From Candidatus Latescibacterota bacterium (lineage in GTDB: Bacteria > Latescibacterota > UBA2968 > UBA8231): a DNA stretch of 64,000 nucleotides. The stretch is taken from contig JAJEFJ010000008.1 of NCBI GenBank assembly GCA_022820485.1, positions 1 through 64,000 on the forward strand, read 5' to 3'. Of the stretch, positions 7,301 through 15,785 are shown one piece after another. The position numbers and the translations under genes were made by a program. Under the pieces are notes generated by a model, which worked only from the letters and a program-made list of their open reading frames with translations, was not told the DNA's origin and ran no database searches. The stretch's first letter is position 1, and every line of letters starts with the position of its first letter.

Positions 7301-8248
7301 TCAAGAGAGCAGCGCCCGCGCCGTCTGCGCGACGTGCCCGGGGGTCAGACCGTATTTTTGTAGTAGATCCTCGTTGGGTGCGGATTCGCCGAATACGTCG
7401 CGGATGCCAACGCGCCGCATGGGTGTGGGGTGCTGCTCCCCTAGCACTTCGGCGACCGCGCCGCCCAAACCGCCGATGATCGTGTGGTCTTCGGCCGTTA
7501 CTACCCGGCCCGTCTGTACGGCCGCGGCGACAATGGCGTCTGCGTCGAGTGGCTTGAGGGTCGGCACGTGCAGGACGAGTGCCGAGATCCTTTCACTCGC
7601 TAATTCGTCGGCCGCGGCGAGGCAGCGCGGGGTTTGGGCCCCTGTGGATATAAGGGCGATGTCCGTGCCCTCGCGCACGACAAGGGCGCGGCCTAGCTCA
7701 AACTCGTAGTCGGTCGGAAAGATGACCGGCTCTGGATCGCGCGTCATGCGTACGTACACGGGGCCGGGCAGGTCATTGGCCACCAGCATACAAGCGCGGA
7801 CCTCTACGGCGTCAGCCGGGGCCAAGACGGTCATATTCGGCATGGCCCGCATGACGGAGATGTCGGCGACTTCTTGATGGGTTTTGCCGGTTTTGCCAGT
7901 CAATAGGCCCGAGTAGGCACCGCAGAGTTTGACCGGCAGGTTGGGTTGGGCGACGACGATGCGGAGCTGGTCGAGGTCGCGGTTGACGATGAAACAGGCG
8001 AAGCTGCTCAGCCACGGCACGAGGCCACAGGTGGCCATGCCAGCAGCGACGCCCATCATGTTTTGCTCGGCAATGCCCATTTCGAGGAAGCGGTCGGGTC
8101 GCTCGCGGGAGACTTTGTCGGCCTTGGTCGAGTTGGCCAAATCGCCGTCGAGTACGTACACGCGCGGGTCGCGGTCAATGAGTTCGATGAGTGCGTCGCC
8201 AAAAGCGTCGCGCTGGGCTAGCATCTCGCCGGTGGTGGAGAGGTTCAC
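7301..8248 (-). CDS. Transketolase, C-terminal (pyrimidine-binding) subunit
   Basis: A 315-residue second half of a split transketolase. It carries the PYR and C-terminal domains that pair with the N-terminal subunit to move two-carbon units between sugar phosphates. Visible motifs are YVLDGDLANST near residue 29, the thiamine-activating Glu in MGIAEQNMMG, GLTGKTGKTHQ, the arginine-containing YVRMTRDPEP and AEDHTIIGGLG. The start is GTG at 8248: AGGAGG lies 9 bases upstream, and the GTGA overlaps the TGA stop of the N-terminal subunit, a classic coupled start. A longer reading in the same frame exists, but it only retraces the N-terminal gene out of frame. Confidence 0.93.
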   Translation of the reverse strand: MNLSTTGEMLAQRDAFGDALIELIDRDPRVYVLDGDLANSTKADKVSRERPDRFLEMGIAEQNMMGVAAGMATCGLVPWLSSFACFIVNRDLDQLRIVVAQPNLPVKLCGAYSGLLTGKTGKTHQEVADISVMRAMPNMTVLAPADAVEVRACMLVANDLPGPVYVRMTRDPEPVIFPTDYEFELGRALVVREGTDIALISTGAQTPRCLAAADELASERISALVLHVPTLKPLDADAIVAAAVQTGRVVTAEDHTIIGGLGGAVAEVLGEQHPTPMRRVGIRDVFGESAPNEDLLQKYGLTPGHVAQTARALLS

Positions 8249-9111
8249 AGCGCGGCCTCCTGCGCGGCGAGTTCGTCCTGCGCTTGTTTGAGGTCTTGGT
8301 CGGTCACCGGTTTGGAGTGCCAGTTGAAGTCGTTTTCCATGTAGGAGATCCCTTTGCCCTTGACCGTGCGGGCGACGATGATGGTGGGTTGGCCGCGGTG
8401 TGCCTTGGCCGCGGCAAAGGCCGAGAAAATGGCGGGAAAGTCGTGGCCGTCGGTTTCGATGGCGTTCCAGCCAAAGGTGCGCCAACGGCTGAGTGGATTT
8501 TCCTGCGCGGCCAAGCGGTCGAGTTCGCCGTAGCCCTTTTCGGTGGCCCAGCCGTATTGCTGGAGGCCGTTCCAGTCGAGGATGGCGGTGAGATTGTCGA
8601 GGCCGTAGCGCGCTGCGACAAAGGCCGCCTCCCAGATTTGTCCCTCCTGCGAATCGCCGTCGCCGATCATCACCCAAGTGCGAAAGTCCTGCCCCTTCAG
8701 TCGGGCGGCGAGGGCCATGCCGAGGCCGGGCGACAATCCCTGGCCTAGCGAGCCGGTGGACATGTCGAGGCCGGGGAGGACGCTCATGTCCGGGTGGCCC
8801 TGGAGGCGGGAGTCAATGGCGTCAAAGGTGGCGAGTTCCTCAATGGGCAGGTAGCCGCGCAGGGCCAAGGCCGCGTAGAGGCCGATCGAGGAGTGCCCCT
8901 TGGACAAGATGAAGCGGTCGCGGTCTGGGGCGCGGGGCTGGGCCGGGTCGATGTTTAGTTCGGCGAAGTACAGGGCGACGAGCAATTCGGCTGCGGACAT
9001 GGGGCCGCCTAGGTGCCCGGCTCCAGCGTGGTGTACCGACTCGACGACTAGGCGGCGCAGTTGGATGGCATAGCGCTTTAGCTCGGCGTGGCGCTCGCGC
9101 GTCAGGCTCAT
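8245..9111 (-). CDS. Transketolase, N-terminal (ThDP-binding) subunit
   Basis: A 288-residue first half of a split transketolase, binding the diphosphate of thiamine with Mg. Motifs are GAGHLGGPMSAAELL (30-44), SKGHSS (70-75), STGSLGQGLSPGLGMA (118-133) and the GDG..N signature GDGDSQEGQ (150-158) followed by ILDWNGLQQYG. AAAAAGGAGACATTCT precedes the ATG, giving a strong ribosome-binding site. It overlaps the C-terminal subunit gene by 4 bases, so equal amounts of the two are expected. Split transketolases are common in archaea and many bacteria and act in the pentose phosphate pathway or in supply of aromatic precursors. The upstream Ldh-family gene, 47 bases away, is in the same direction and may share the transcript. 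Confidence 0.93.
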   Translation of the reverse strand: MSLTRERHAELKRYAIQLRRLVVESVHHAGAGHLGGPMSAAELLVALYFAELNIDPAQPRAPDRDRFILSKGHSSIGLYAALALRGYLPIEELATFDAIDSRLQGHPDMSVLPGLDMSTGSLGQGLSPGLGMALAARLKGQDFRTWVMIGDGDSQEGQIWEAAFVAARYGLDNLTAILDWNGLQQYGWATEKGYGELDRLAAQENPLSRWRTFGWNAIETDGHDFPAIFSAFAAAKAHRGQPTIIVARTVKGKGISYMENDFNWHSKPVTDQDLKQAQDELAAQEAAL

Positions 9112-9158
9112 AGAATGTCTCCTTTTTGCGGTTCGTTAAGGTAGAGACCGGCGCGGTG

Positions 9159-10160
9159 TTAGTCCAGCCACGAGGGCACGACGCCAAAGGCTCGGCCACA
9201 CTCGGCTAGGCGCTCGACGTCTTCTAAGCCGATGGGTACGCCGTCGCGTGCGTATGCTGCTTCGTTGCGGTGTTCGGGCGTGCCGGGTAGAGTGACTTCG
9301 TCGTACCCGCGCAGCGGGATCATCTGCTCGCTGGCTAGGCGCACTAACTCATCGACGCCGTGGCGCACTTGTGGCGCGGGTGCGAAGAGGCCCAAGTCTA
9401 GGACGAGGATGAGGCTGCCCATGCGCGCGGCTGGCCATTGCGCGGCGATTTCGTGGGCGTGGTCGCCGCCTTGGCCGACAAAAGCCCCGCCGAGCAGGGT
9501 GGCGATTGCGGTGTAGCCCATAGACTTGAAGAAGGCCGCGGGGATCAGGTCTTCAATGGCTTCGATCTGCTCGCCGCGCTGGTAGTCGGCGAGGATGCAG
9601 GTGGCCACGTCGAGTACTACAGGAGGCCCTTCTTGTCCGGGCAGGCCAAAGCACAGAGGCGGGTTGCCGTAGTGGGCGGCGCGCTCGCCGTCGTTGCTGG
9701 GGTAGTACTGGGGATAGGCCGCTTGCACTGAGAAGCCCACGCAGTTTTCCGCCATGGCGCGGCGCACGTAGTGGCCCGCTGAGCCGTAGTGTCCAATGTG
9801 GCAGGCCGCGCCGATGGCGAGCCCCTTTTCCTTGGCCTTGGCGATGGCGCGTTCGGTGGCCAACATGGTCGGCGCGTACCCGAGGCTGCCATCGCCATCG
9901 ACAAAGACATGGGTGTCGCTTTCGCGCAGGATGCGGATGTCTGGGTTGGGGTTGGCCTTTTTGTCGCGGATCGTGCAGCAGTATCCGTACAGGGCGCGGG
10001 TGCCGTGCGAGCGCACGCCGCGCAAGTCCGAATTGGTCAGCAGGTCGGCCAACTGCGCGGCGTGTGTGGCGGACATGCCAGCGGCGCGGAGGCAGGCCGT
10101 GCCAAAAGCTCTGAGGTCGGTGGCGGCAATGCGTTTGAATTCTGTGGGGGGGCGGTTCAT
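9159..10160 (-). CDS. Ldh-family oxidoreductase (malate/L-lactate/ureidoglycolate dehydrogenase-like)
   Basis: A 333-residue NAD(P)-dependent dehydrogenase of the Ldh_2 (YlbC/AllD/ComC) family, which reduces or oxidises 2-hydroxy acids and does not have a Rossmann fold. Typical pieces are LLTNSDLRGVRSHGTR (around 40-55, with the catalytic His-region), GHYGSAGHYVRRAMAENC (about 122-139), PPVVLDVATC and a conserved C-terminal VTLPGTPEHR. The start at 10160 has AGGAG nine bases upstream; the frame is open further up but lacks that signal. The substrate cannot be decided from sequence: sulfolactate, malate, lactate and ureidoglycolate enzymes all look alike. The adjacent transketolase hints at sugar-acid metabolism, which is inference. 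The 164 bases upstream hold only a weak hairpin. Confidence 0.85.
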   Translation of the reverse strand: MNRPPTEFKRIAATDLRAFGTACLRAAGMSATHAAQLADLLTNSDLRGVRSHGTRALYGYCCTIRDKKANPNPDIRILRESDTHVFVDGDGSLGYAPTMLATERAIAKAKEKGLAIGAACHIGHYGSAGHYVRRAMAENCVGFSVQAAYPQYYPSNDGERAAHYGNPPLCFGLPGQEGPPVVLDVATCILADYQRGEQIEAIEDLIPAAFFKSMGYTAIATLLGGAFVGQGGDHAHEIAAQWPAARMGSLILVLDLGLFAPAPQVRHGVDELVRLASEQMIPLRGYDEVTLPGTPEHRNEAAYARDGVPIGLEDVERLAECGRAFGVVPSWLD

Positions 10161-10324
10161 ATAAGGGACTCCTATGGGCGTTAGGGATGGTTGGTCTTGC
10201 GAGCAAGGAGGTCGGCGCGTGCTGTGCGTCCGGCTTGATAGTGTTGGGACCAATCCTCGACGCTGGGGTCTGGCTCGCTACAAGCGAGATGGAGGGTGAG
10301 GGAAAAAGAGCAAAAGCAGCGCGA

Positions 10325-11533
10325 TCACGGTGTTCCTGTGGGTTGTTGTAGGGTATTGAGGAGTTGCTGGGTCTTAGCGTGCAGTGCAGCATCGTCTGTA
10401 CTCAGCGCTAGACTGCGGTGCAACGCCTGCTCGGCGGCGGTGCGTTCCCCATTGCTGAACAGACCTAAGCCGAGGAGGTACCAGCCCTCGGCGTCGTCTG
10501 GGCGCGCTGCAACCGCTCGGCGGCAGTAGGCGATGGCCTCGTCGTAACGTCTGAGTTGGCCGGTGATGTGACCGGCGTTGAGCAAGGCGGGAAAGTACGC
10601 TGGGTCTTGGTCGAGGGCGATCTGCAAGTAGCGGAGCGCCGCTTCGGGTTGTTGCAGTTTTAGGAGGTCGCCGGCGAGGCGGTTGAGCAGATCGAGATCC
10701 CCGGGGCGCAGGGCGACGGTCCGGTCGAATTTGTTCTCGGCTTGGGGAAAGTACCCGTGCCGGACGAAGAACAGGCCGAGGTTGTAGTGATGGGCGGCTT
10801 CTTCGGGTGCGTTGAGGATGGCTGCGCGCAGCCGCTTGACTTCCTTGCCGCTGAGGGCTTGCAGGTGCTTAAAACTCGTTAGGGCCTGCTGCGCCAAGGT
10901 GTCGCGCCCGGCCTTGCGGGCAAGAGTAGCGAGGCGATAGAAGGCGTCGGCAAAGCCGATGTCGAGCAGGGTGGCGCGCTGCAAGGCCTCCAAGGCATCG
11001 TCCTGTCGATCCTCGGCTGCGAGGCTTTGGCCGAGGTAGTAGTAGAGCGTGGCGTCGTTGGGAAAAAGGCGCAGCGCTTCGAGCAGTTCGCGGGTGGCTT
11101 CGGCGTAGCGGCCCGTGGCCAAGTACAGCTCGCCCAAGCGTCGGCGCACTGGCGAGTTGTCGGGGTTGAGTTGGGCGGCGCGCTGGAGATAGGTGCCGGC
11201 GCGATCGTACTGGCCCAGCTTGGTGTAGATTCCGCCGAGGTTCACAAAGCCCATGGCGAAGTCGGGCTGGAGGCGGACGGTTGTTTCGAGGGATTCTATA
11301 GCTAGTGCGTAGCGGCCCTGAGCCGCGTGGGACGAGGCCAGCACATTGTGGAGGTCGGCGTTCGTCGAGTCGAGGGCTAGCCCGGCGCGGGCGGCGGCCG
11401 CTGCTTCTTCAAAGCGGGTTGCTGCAAAGTGAGCGCGGGCGCGGGCGAGGTGATCGGCTGGATCCGGTGCTGGAACTGGTTCAGATGCGCAGGAGACGAG
11501 CGCGAATGCCGCGCAGAGCAGTTGCCAGACCAT
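10325..11533 (-). CDS. TPR-repeat lipoprotein
   Basis: A 402-residue lipoprotein: the signal MVWQLLCAAFALVSC places the lipidated Cys at residue 15. It is followed by about ten tetratricopeptide units of 34 residues, with the W/L-G-Y-A-F-A-P pattern clear in LGQYDRAGTYLQRAAQLNPD, TGRYAEATRELLEALRLFPN and LRRYDEAIAYCRRAVAARPD. TPR arrays bind other proteins. The ATG at 11533 starts one base after the stop of the preceding FG-GAP/TPR gene, so the two are translationally coupled and probably work together. A much longer frame upstream runs through that gene and is not the true start. The sequence does not name a partner; the periplasmic leaflet is the likely location. Confidence 0.82.
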   Translation of the reverse strand: MVWQLLCAAFALVSCASEPVPAPDPADHLARARAHFAATRFEEAAAAARAGLALDSTNADLHNVLASSHAAQGRYALAIESLETTVRLQPDFAMGFVNLGGIYTKLGQYDRAGTYLQRAAQLNPDNSPVRRRLGELYLATGRYAEATRELLEALRLFPNDATLYYYLGQSLAAEDRQDDALEALQRATLLDIGFADAFYRLATLARKAGRDTLAQQALTSFKHLQALSGKEVKRLRAAILNAPEEAAHHYNLGLFFVRHGYFPQAENKFDRTVALRPGDLDLLNRLAGDLLKLQQPEAALRYLQIALDQDPAYFPALLNAGHITGQLRRYDEAIAYCRRAVAARPDDAEGWYLLGLGLFSNGERTAAEQALHRSLALSTDDAALHAKTQQLLNTLQQPTGTP

Positions 11534-11534
11534 C

Positions 11535-13814
11535 TCAGGGTTGCTCGGCAAAGCGGTGGAAGCGGTCAATTTCCAAATCTGCGTACACTTGCTGTGCGCC
11601 GGTAGGCCAGCGGATTTCGAGGGTATCGACGCGGGTTCGCGTCCCCAAGCCAAGGGCTGGGGACAAGCTGTTGGACGACCCAAATCCCGGCCCGCTGCTG
11701 ATTTCGACGACTCCGAGCAGGTCTTGGGCGCGCAGGCGCAACTGAGCACCGATGGCACGAGGCCCTAAATCCACGCCGAGAAAGTGGTTGTGGTGGCCCT
11801 CGTTGCGGTACAGGCTGTTGGCCCACAGGTCGCCTGGGTAGTGGCCACCGACCGCCGTGTAGAGGTCGAGATCGCCGTCGAGGTCGTAGTCGGCAAAACC
11901 CACGCCGTGTCCCTTACCTGGGTTGCCGACACCGGCCGCGGCCGTGATGTCGGCAAAGCGGTCGCCGCGATTGTGGAATAGGGTGTTGGGTTCAAAGCGC
12001 GCCATTATGGGGCCGCCGTTGGTCAGGTAGATGTCGATTAGACCGTCGTAGTCGATGTCGCCATAGCCCGCGCCCATCGAGCCAAAGGAGCGGGCCAACC
12101 CCTGCTGAAGGGCGATGTCGCGGAAGGTCGTCCCGTCATTTCGGTACAGATAGGCGCGGGTCGGGCGCAAGGCCAGTCCCGTGACCTGCGACTGCACGAT
12201 GTCTTCGTAAAAGTTCATGGCCGAGACGAAAAGGTCTCTGTCGCCATCGCCGTCGCTGTCGATGAAAAATCCCACGTAGCTGCCCTCGCTCGGTTTGGCC
12301 ACGCCGGCCTCGGCGGTGACGTCGCTGAAGTAGTTTCCGTCGTTGCGGTAGAGATGATTGGGGGCGGCCACGTCAATGGCGTAGAGGTCGCTGTCGCCGT
12401 CGCCGTCGTAGTCGCCACAGGTCACGCCGAGGGTTTTGCCGCGATAGGCCACGCCGGCCTGTGCGCCGCGGTCGGCAAAGGTGCCGTCCCCTTGGTTGTG
12501 GTACAGGCGGTTGGGCCGTCCGCTGCCGGTGATGCCCGAGGCCACGTACAGATCCGGCAGGCCGTCGTTGTCGTAGTCGGTCCAGACGGCCATGAAGCTG
12601 TCGTCCGCACCGGCGACTCCGGCACGGGGCGCGACGTCTCGGAAGGTTCCATCGCCTTGATTGCGGTAGAGCGAGTTGGGCGCGAGGCCCTCCCAAGCTT
12701 CCCGGGTGGTAAAGAGGTCTGGGCGTCCGTCGCCATCGTAGTCCGCGGCAATGGCGGCCCAGCCACCGCGCGGGTCTGAGAGGTCGGCTGCGGCCGATAC
12801 GTCGGCAAAGCGACCGTCGCCGTCGTTGCGGTAGAGTGCGTGTGGGGCTTGGATGCCCGCGGCGAAGATATCCGGGTCGCCGTCGGTGTCATAGTCTAGC
12901 CACGCCACGCCGCGCCCCCGGTCGCGCTTGCCGACGCCGGCTGCTGCGGCCACATCGGTAAAGCGCACCGGCGATGCCTCAGCCAGCGGTGCCAAGCCGA
13001 TCTGATAGGCCGGTTCGAGATCGCCGGGGTAGGTGCCGTAAGCCTCGATATAGGCTAGCCGTAGGTTCCACTGGCGCACGGTGCGCTGCGGCGAAGCCGG
13101 GGGGAGGACGTCAATGGCGCGTTTGTACGCGGCGACGGCCTCGGGATATTGGCGCAAGTGGTGGTGGGCCGCGCCCAATAGGAAGGATAGATACACGTCG
13201 TCCGGCCGCTCGGTGAGCAAGCTGTCGAGGCGGACGGCTGCGCCGATAAAATCGCCTAATCGCAAGAGCGAGGCGGCCTTGCCAGAGTGCGCTCGGTAGT
13301 GCTTGGGATCGACGGCGAGGATGGCTTCGTACTGAGCGAGGGCACCTGCGGCGTCGGGTTGGTCTTGCGTCATTAGGAGGTCGGCGTATGCCATGCAGGC
13401 GACCGCGTTGCCGGGGAAGGCCGTTACTATGGAATCGAAAAGGGCACGGGCCTCGGCTTGACGTCCGAGTTTGCTCAGAGTCTGGGCCAACTGCAATCGG
13501 GGTTCGATGCGCTCAGGCGCGAGTTGCTGGGCACGGGCGAGCGGCGACACAGCCTGTTGGTAGCGCTTTTGCCGCAAATAGATTTGCCCGAGCGCGAGCG
13601 CGGCCTCGTAGTGCAGGGCGTCGCGCTGGACGAGTGCTTCGAGCACGTGGGCGGCAGAGTCCAAACGGCCGGCCGCTAAGTGTTGGCGGGCCTGTTCGTA
13701 GCGCTGGGCGCTCTGCGCGGGAGGGGGCGGCTCGGAGGCACAGCCCAACAAGGCGGCGACCGCGATACCTAGGCGCATTGGCGTCTTTGGCAGTGGATAC
13801 ATTTTGCGCTGCAT
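11535..13814 (-). CDS. Lipoprotein with N-terminal TPRs, FG-GAP/VCBS repeats and a C-terminal ASPIC/UnbV domain
   Basis: A 759-residue exported protein. The lipobox is LLGC (Cys at residue 25). Residues about 35-260 are TPR units. From about 280 come repeated FG-GAP-like calcium-loop units of the form YRNxGDGxFxDV...ADYDGDGxPDL, at least eight, forming an integrin-type beta-propeller. The last 90 residues (LGVDLGPRAIGAQLRLRAQD, then GFGSSNSLSPALGLG and VDTLEIRWPTG) are the ASPIC/UnbV domain, a family of uncertain function that follows FG-GAP repeats. The DxDxDG loops suggest Ca binding at the cell surface. One base separates it from the following TPR lipoprotein. It has a shorter cousin at 15786-17462 that lacks the TPR part. 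Confidence 0.88.
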   Translation of the reverse strand: MQRKMYPLPKTPMRLGIAVAALLGCASEPPPPAQSAQRYEQARQHLAAGRLDSAAHVLEALVQRDALHYEAALALGQIYLRQKRYQQAVSPLARAQQLAPERIEPRLQLAQTLSKLGRQAEARALFDSIVTAFPGNAVACMAYADLLMTQDQPDAAGALAQYEAILAVDPKHYRAHSGKAASLLRLGDFIGAAVRLDSLLTERPDDVYLSFLLGAAHHHLRQYPEAVAAYKRAIDVLPPASPQRTVRQWNLRLAYIEAYGTYPGDLEPAYQIGLAPLAEASPVRFTDVAAAAGVGKRDRGRGVAWLDYDTDGDPDIFAAGIQAPHALYRNDGDGRFADVSAAADLSDPRGGWAAIAADYDGDGRPDLFTTREAWEGLAPNSLYRNQGDGTFRDVAPRAGVAGADDSFMAVWTDYDNDGLPDLYVASGITGSGRPNRLYHNQGDGTFADRGAQAGVAYRGKTLGVTCGDYDGDGDSDLYAIDVAAPNHLYRNDGNYFSDVTAEAGVAKPSEGSYVGFFIDSDGDGDRDLFVSAMNFYEDIVQSQVTGLALRPTRAYLYRNDGTTFRDIALQQGLARSFGSMGAGYGDIDYDGLIDIYLTNGGPIMARFEPNTLFHNRGDRFADITAAAGVGNPGKGHGVGFADYDLDGDLDLYTAVGGHYPGDLWANSLYRNEGHHNHFLGVDLGPRAIGAQLRLRAQDLLGVVEISSGPGFGSSNSLSPALGLGTRTRVDTLEIRWPTGAQQVYADLEIDRFHRFAEQP

Positions 13815-13863
13815 AGTGTACGAACTGAGGGGAGAATTGGCGAGTGGCGGCGGCGCAAAGCGG

Positions 13864-13892
13864 TTGATTCGCGGCGCGTTGTGCCCTATACT
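13864..13892 (+). promoter_or_regulatory. Sigma70-type promoter for the lipoprotein at 13927
   Basis: TTGATT (13864-13869), a 17-base spacer and TATACT (13887-13892) lie 35 bases before the ATG, in the gap between divergently oriented genes. Confidence 0.65.
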
Positions 13893-13926
13893 TTTGCCGC
13901 ATGAAAACGCTGCGGAGGTAATCGCA

Positions 13927-14379
13927 ATGAAACAATGGACATGGTTGGCCCTAGCGGGCCTCTTGACGACCCTGAGTTGCGGTTCGGAGGAAGCCGTTCA
14001 ACCGACGCCCGATTACGCCGATGCTTGGGTCGGCGAATACGAAGGCACCGGGAATTTTGCTCTATCCAATGGCATCAGCGGAGAAGACCGCCCTGTTACA
14101 ATAAGCATTGTGCGGGTCTCTCCTAAGCAAGTTACCGTGTCTGCCACGTTGGTTTATGGCGAGGGTCGCAACGATTTCTTCCAGGAAATAGACATCCTCC
14201 AGCCCGACGATCCCGAGCAGATCACCTTGGAGGTGCGCTACCTCAATGCGAAGACGGTTTATGCCTTTACTCAAGAAGAAGGTACGATCACCGGCTCCAT
14301 CGCGACGAGTTCGCTCCGGCTCGGAGGAACTTGGGGCCAAGATCAGATCATGACCGGGCTAGAGGTGGTCCGGCAGTAG
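13927..14379 (+). CDS. Small lipoprotein of unknown function
   Basis: A 150-residue lipoprotein. The signal MKQWTWLALAGLLTTLSC puts the lipidated Cys at residue 18. The mature part begins with an acidic stretch and WVGEYEGTGNF, and the rest looks like a small beta-rich fold: alternating hydrophobic strands such as VTISIVRVSPKQVTVSATLV, ending in LGGTWGQDQIMTGLEVVRQ. This resembles lipocalin- or META-like lipoproteins in outline, but I do not recognise the family. GGAGG precedes the ATG, and a good promoter lies upstream. It is divergent from the FG-GAP/TPR operon and precedes a TPR membrane protein in the same direction, from which it is separated by 137 bases without features. Confidence 0.65.
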   Translation: MKQWTWLALAGLLTTLSCGSEEAVQPTPDYADAWVGEYEGTGNFALSNGISGEDRPVTISIVRVSPKQVTVSATLVYGEGRNDFFQEIDILQPDDPEQITLEVRYLNAKTVYAFTQEEGTITGSIATSSLRLGGTWGQDQIMTGLEVVRQ

Positions 14380-14516
14380 GACTGTGATTTATGGGATTTG
14401 TGGAATGTACAGGATTTGAGGTGCTCGTCTATACATTCGCAATGGTGCGCTAGACGCGCTCGGCGCGACTGATCCCATGCCCAAGCATACCCCCCGCTAG
14501 TAAACGCAACGCACGG

Positions 14517-15782
14517 ATGGCCCGTAACAAAAAGAACCGCGAGCAAGTGCCGAGCCGCAGTTTCCTTTATATGGGAATGGTCGCGCTGGCGATTGCCCTC
14601 GGCGTGGGCGGCTTGTACTGGTACTCGCAGGACCGGGCAGACGCCGCGCAAAAAGCCGTCGCACAAGGCGACCGCTTGCTCGGCGCGGGCCAGATTGACG
14701 AAGCGGCTCGCTATTACCAACAGGCCATTGAGTTGGAGCCAGACCTCGCCCAAGCCCATAGCAGTTTGGGTGCGACGCACGCCGCGCTAGAGCGTTTTGC
14801 TGAGGCAATCCCCCACTTTGAACAGGCACTAACGCTGGCCCCCGATCACTTTGAGGCGCGGATCGGTCTCGCCATTTCACTCGACGGATTGGGTCGCTTT
14901 TTAGCGGCTGAAGAAAGCTATAAGAAGGCGCTGGCGTTGCGGCCCGACTTTGGGGTTGGGGCGATCTACTACAATCTCGGCTATCTCTACCATCAACAGG
15001 GTCTCTACGCCGAAGCCGCCGCTCAGTACGCCGAAGCCGTGCGCTTGATACCGACCTTCCTGCAAGCTCGGGCCAATTTGGGACGAGTCTATCACTTACA
15101 GCATCGCCCGGGCGAAGCCATTGCCGAGTACCAACGCGCCCTCGCTGATCATCCAGACGAAGGGAAGGTGTACGCGCACTTGGGCGAGAGTTACATGGCC
15201 TTGAGCCAATACCAAGAAGCGCGGGCAGCCTATCGACGAGCGATAGAACTCGGCATCGAGACGGCGGGCGGATTTTACGACCTCGGCGTCATCAGCGAAC
15301 AGGAAGGCAAGCTTGAAGCGGCGCGGAGTTACTTTCACCAAGCCCTGCTCAAAAATGCGGCCCACGCCGACTCCTATCACCGCTTGGGTGCGGTGACGGC
15401 CAAACTGGGGCAGGAGCAACAGGCTGCCACCTATTACTTGGAGGCCATAAAGCGAGATCCCGGCCACGCGGGTGCCCACTATAGCTTGGCCCAACTTTAC
15501 CTCAAGCAGGGCCGCAGCAACGAGGGCCAGGAACTGATGCAGGCCTTTGCCAAGCTCAAGGAATACGAAGGTCGGCTCGCCAGCCTCAAACGGGCTGTGA
15601 GCCGGTCGCCACGCTCACCGGAGGCCAGCTACAACGTGGGGTTGCTCCACCTAGAGTTTGGGTACGTCAACAAGGCCGCCGCGGTTTTTGAACAGCTCCT
15701 CAAACTCCATCCCGAATTTTCTGCCGCGCAGGAGCGCCTCACCGAAATCGAGCGGGTGCGGGCCGAGCACAGCGCGGGTTGA
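14517..15782 (+). CDS. Membrane-anchored TPR protein
   Basis: A 421-residue protein with a short basic N-terminus (MARNKKNREQ), one membrane span (about residues 19-40, MGMVALAIALGVGGLYWYSQ) and then about ten TPR units in the periplasm, for example GQIDEAARYYQQAIELEPDL, LERFAEAIPHFEQALTLAPD and RPGEAIAEYQRALADHPDEG. The uncleaved anchor and TPR array suggest a scaffold for envelope complexes. The ribosome-binding site is weak. It ends 3 bases before the convergent FG-GAP protein gene. No terminator is visible in between, so the two transcripts must overlap or end inside each other's genes. Confidence 0.83.
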   Translation: MARNKKNREQVPSRSFLYMGMVALAIALGVGGLYWYSQDRADAAQKAVAQGDRLLGAGQIDEAARYYQQAIELEPDLAQAHSSLGATHAALERFAEAIPHFEQALTLAPDHFEARIGLAISLDGLGRFLAAEESYKKALALRPDFGVGAIYYNLGYLYHQQGLYAEAAAQYAEAVRLIPTFLQARANLGRVYHLQHRPGEAIAEYQRALADHPDEGKVYAHLGESYMALSQYQEARAAYRRAIELGIETAGGFYDLGVISEQEGKLEAARSYFHQALLKNAAHADSYHRLGAVTAKLGQEQQAATYYLEAIKRDPGHAGAHYSLAQLYLKQGRSNEGQELMQAFAKLKEYEGRLASLKRAVSRSPRSPEASYNVGLLHLEFGYVNKAAAVFEQLLKLHPEFSAAQERLTEIERVRAEHSAG

Positions 15783-15785
15783 TCG

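Noticed and set aside
8249..8677. An upstream extension of the transketolase C-terminal frame
   Set aside because: It lies inside the N-terminal subunit gene and is a low-complexity, Arg/Pro/His-rich mistranslation; the coupled GTG at 8248 is the real start.
10161..10324. A hairpin CTCGCT-TGT-AGCGAG in the gap as a terminator
   Set aside because: The stem is short and no T-run follows, so I do not call it.
13815..13926. A longer start at 13804 for the small lipoprotein
   Set aside because: It would run across the promoter and lacks a signal peptide; GGAGG lies before the ATG at 13927.
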